Of a DNA stretch of 6,435 nucleotides, positions 5,576-6,435 are shown piece after piece. Under the pieces are notes generated by a model. It saw only the letters and a program-made list of their open reading frames with translations, did no database searches and was not told where the DNA came from. This DNA is from Acidothermaceae bacterium (GTDB taxonomy: Bacteria; Actinomycetota; Actinomycetes; Acidothermales; Acidothermaceae). The stretch is taken from the NCBI GenBank assembly GCA_025925185.1, contig JAICLV010000133.1:1-6435 (forward strand), given 5' to 3'. The position numbers and the translations under genes are program-made. Positions within the stretch are counted from its first letter, which is position 1; every line of letters begins with the position of its first letter.

Positions 5576-5604
5576 CCGACCCCGGCAGAAAGCTGAGAAT
5601 CCCG

Positions 5605-6354
5605 ATGGGGCAAGACTTCGACGGCCTGGTCGCGATCGTCACGGGCGGCGCCTCGGGCATCGGGCTGGAGACCGCTCGGCTGCTCGCGTCGCGCGGGGCG
5701 CGCGTGGCGTGCCTCGACCTCGCCGGTGTCGCCGATGACGCGCTCATCGGCATTCGCACCGACGTGTCGGACGACGATTCGGTGCGCGCCGCCGTTGACG
5801 AGGTCGCGCGGCGCTTCGGCCGCCTTGACGTCGTCGTGAACAACGCGGGGATCGGAGCGCAGGGCACCGTGAGCGACAACGACGACGCCGAGTGGCACCA
5901 GGTCTTCGACATCAACGTTGTCGGCATGGTGCGAGTGGCGCGGGCCGCGCTGCCACATCTGCGACGCTCGCCGCACGCCGCCATCGTCAACACCTGCTCG
6001 GTCGCTGCCACCGCAGGGTTGCCGAACCGCGCGCTGTACTCAGCCACGAAGGGCGCGGTGCTCTCGTTGACGCTGGCGATGGCGGCCGACCACGTGCGCG
6101 ACGGCGTCCGAGTCAACTGCGTGAATCCAGGAACCGTCGACACGCCGTGGGTGGGGCGGCTGCTCGAGACCGCCGCCGACCCGGCCGCCGAACGAACCGC
6201 GCTGGAGGGGCGGCAGCCGATGCGGCGACTCGTCGACCCGAAAGAGGTGGCCGAGGCGATCGCCTACCTCGCCTCCCCCGCGGCCGCGTCGACCACGGGC
6301 GTCGCGCTCGCGGTCGACGGTGGCATGCAGGGGTTGCGCGTCCGCCCGCAGTGA
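5605..6354 (+). CDS. SDR-family NAD(P)-dependent oxidoreductase
   Basis: This 249-aa classical short-chain dehydrogenase/reductase has a single Rossmann domain and is probably a cytosolic tetramer. It oxidises or reduces an alcohol/carbonyl pair. The cofactor loop is TGGASGIG (13-20). D38 after the second strand favours NAD over NADP. NNAG is at 79-82, and the catalytic tetrad is N104, S132, Y145 and K149 (YSATK). PG follows at 175-176 and VDGG at 237-240. The C terminus MQGLRVRPQ resembles SDRs I have seen in sugar-acid catabolism, but the substrate cannot be assigned. ATG 5605 is chosen: homology starts there and length is normal. A GTG 15 codons upstream adds residues unlike the family and lies beside the cimA promoter region. 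The Shine-Dalgarno sequence is weak (GAG at 5596). It is divergent from cimA and convergent with the gene at the right edge. Confidence 0.94.
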   Translation: MGQDFDGLVAIVTGGASGIGLETARLLASRGARVACLDLAGVADDALIGIRTDVSDDDSVRAAVDEVARRFGRLDVVVNNAGIGAQGTVSDNDDAEWHQVFDINVVGMVRVARAALPHLRRSPHAAIVNTCSVAATAGLPNRALYSATKGAVLSLTLAMAADHVRDGVRVNCVNPGTVDTPWVGRLLETAADPAAERTALEGRQPMRRLVDPKEVAEAIAYLASPAAASTTGVALAVDGGMQGLRVRPQ

Positions 6355-6357
6355 CGA

Positions 6358-6435
6358 TCAGCCCGGGCAGACCTCGCCGGCCGGCACTTTGCAATTCGCC
6401 GGCGGCTTGATCCGGGGGTCGTCGGCCGACACACG
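6358..6435 (-). CDS. Probable C-terminal end of an unidentified protein
   Basis: From the right edge the - strand is open for 25 codons to a TGA at 6360-6358. The peptide ends in NCKVPAGEVCPG, with two Cys residues. Twenty-two of the 25 third positions are G or C, as in the real genes here, and the stop lies 3 bp from the SDR stop, a normal convergent arrangement. The two Cys near the end might form a disulfide in an exported protein, but that is a guess. Too little is present to name it. Confidence 0.5.
   Translation of the reverse strand, partial: RVSADDPRIKPPANCKVPAGEVCPG

Noticed and set aside
5446..5580. T-box riboswitch in the cimA leader
   Set aside because: I find no T-box AGGGTGG-type bulge sequence or specifier-loop architecture, and the leader is too short; a peptide-based attenuator fits better.
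5550..5600. A sigma-54-type promoter (TGGCAC) before cimA
   Set aside because: The GG and GC elements are 14 bases apart, not the required 10, and actinobacteria generally lack RpoN.
5560..5604. GTG 5560 as the SDR start
   Set aside because: It adds 15 residues unlike the family, has no ribosome binding site, and SDR homology begins just after ATG 5605.

Overview
The window is GC-rich DNA with strongly GC-biased third codon positions and few Shine-Dalgarno sequences. It has at least one start codon that looks leaderless behind a TANNNT -10 box. Together with the gene order this points to an actinobacterium. From memory, Mycobacterium tuberculosis also has a fumarylacetoacetate-hydrolase-family gene next to its glutamyl-tRNA synthetase, near Gln and Glu tRNAs and leucine genes. 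The synthetase here looks more like the Thermus/Deinococcus form than the mycobacterial one, so a deep-branching class is possible, but I cannot name it.

Layout, left to right. (1) The C-terminal third of a P1B-type copper ATPase with CopB-like signatures (+ strand), ending inside a bidirectional terminator. (2) On the - strand, a translation-supply block: an FAH-family hydrolase and gltX joined by an ATGA overlap, then tRNA-Gln(CTG) and tRNA-Glu(CTC) with their own candidate promoter. (3) A + strand phosphoribosyltransferase-domain gene, divergent from the hydrolase and overlapping the stop codon of the next gene tail to tail. (4) On the - strand, cimA (citramalate synthase) with a structured leader. 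(5) On the + strand, an SDR-family NAD(P)-dependent oxidoreductase, then the probable last 25 codons of a convergent gene at the right edge.

The most interesting part is the region upstream of cimA (about 5404-5580). Read on the - strand it holds, in order, a candidate promoter, an eight-residue ORF encoding MLTALIIT (two Leu and two adjacent Ile codons), a 12-position hairpin that starts on the last base of its stop codon, an abutting terminator hairpin with a T tract, and then the cimA ribosome binding site and ATG. Citramalate synthase opens the pyruvate route to isoleucine, so this reads as an isoleucine/leucine-responsive attenuator. In addition, the first 20 codons of cimA carry two identical 18-bp direct repeats, each holding a perfect dyad (GACATG-N3-CATGTC), spaced 27 bp apart. 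These look like paired regulatory sites or RNA hairpins lodged in the coding sequence.

The remaining genes are ordinary housekeeping or accessory metabolic genes. No mobile element, CRISPR array or toxin-antitoxin pair is visible.
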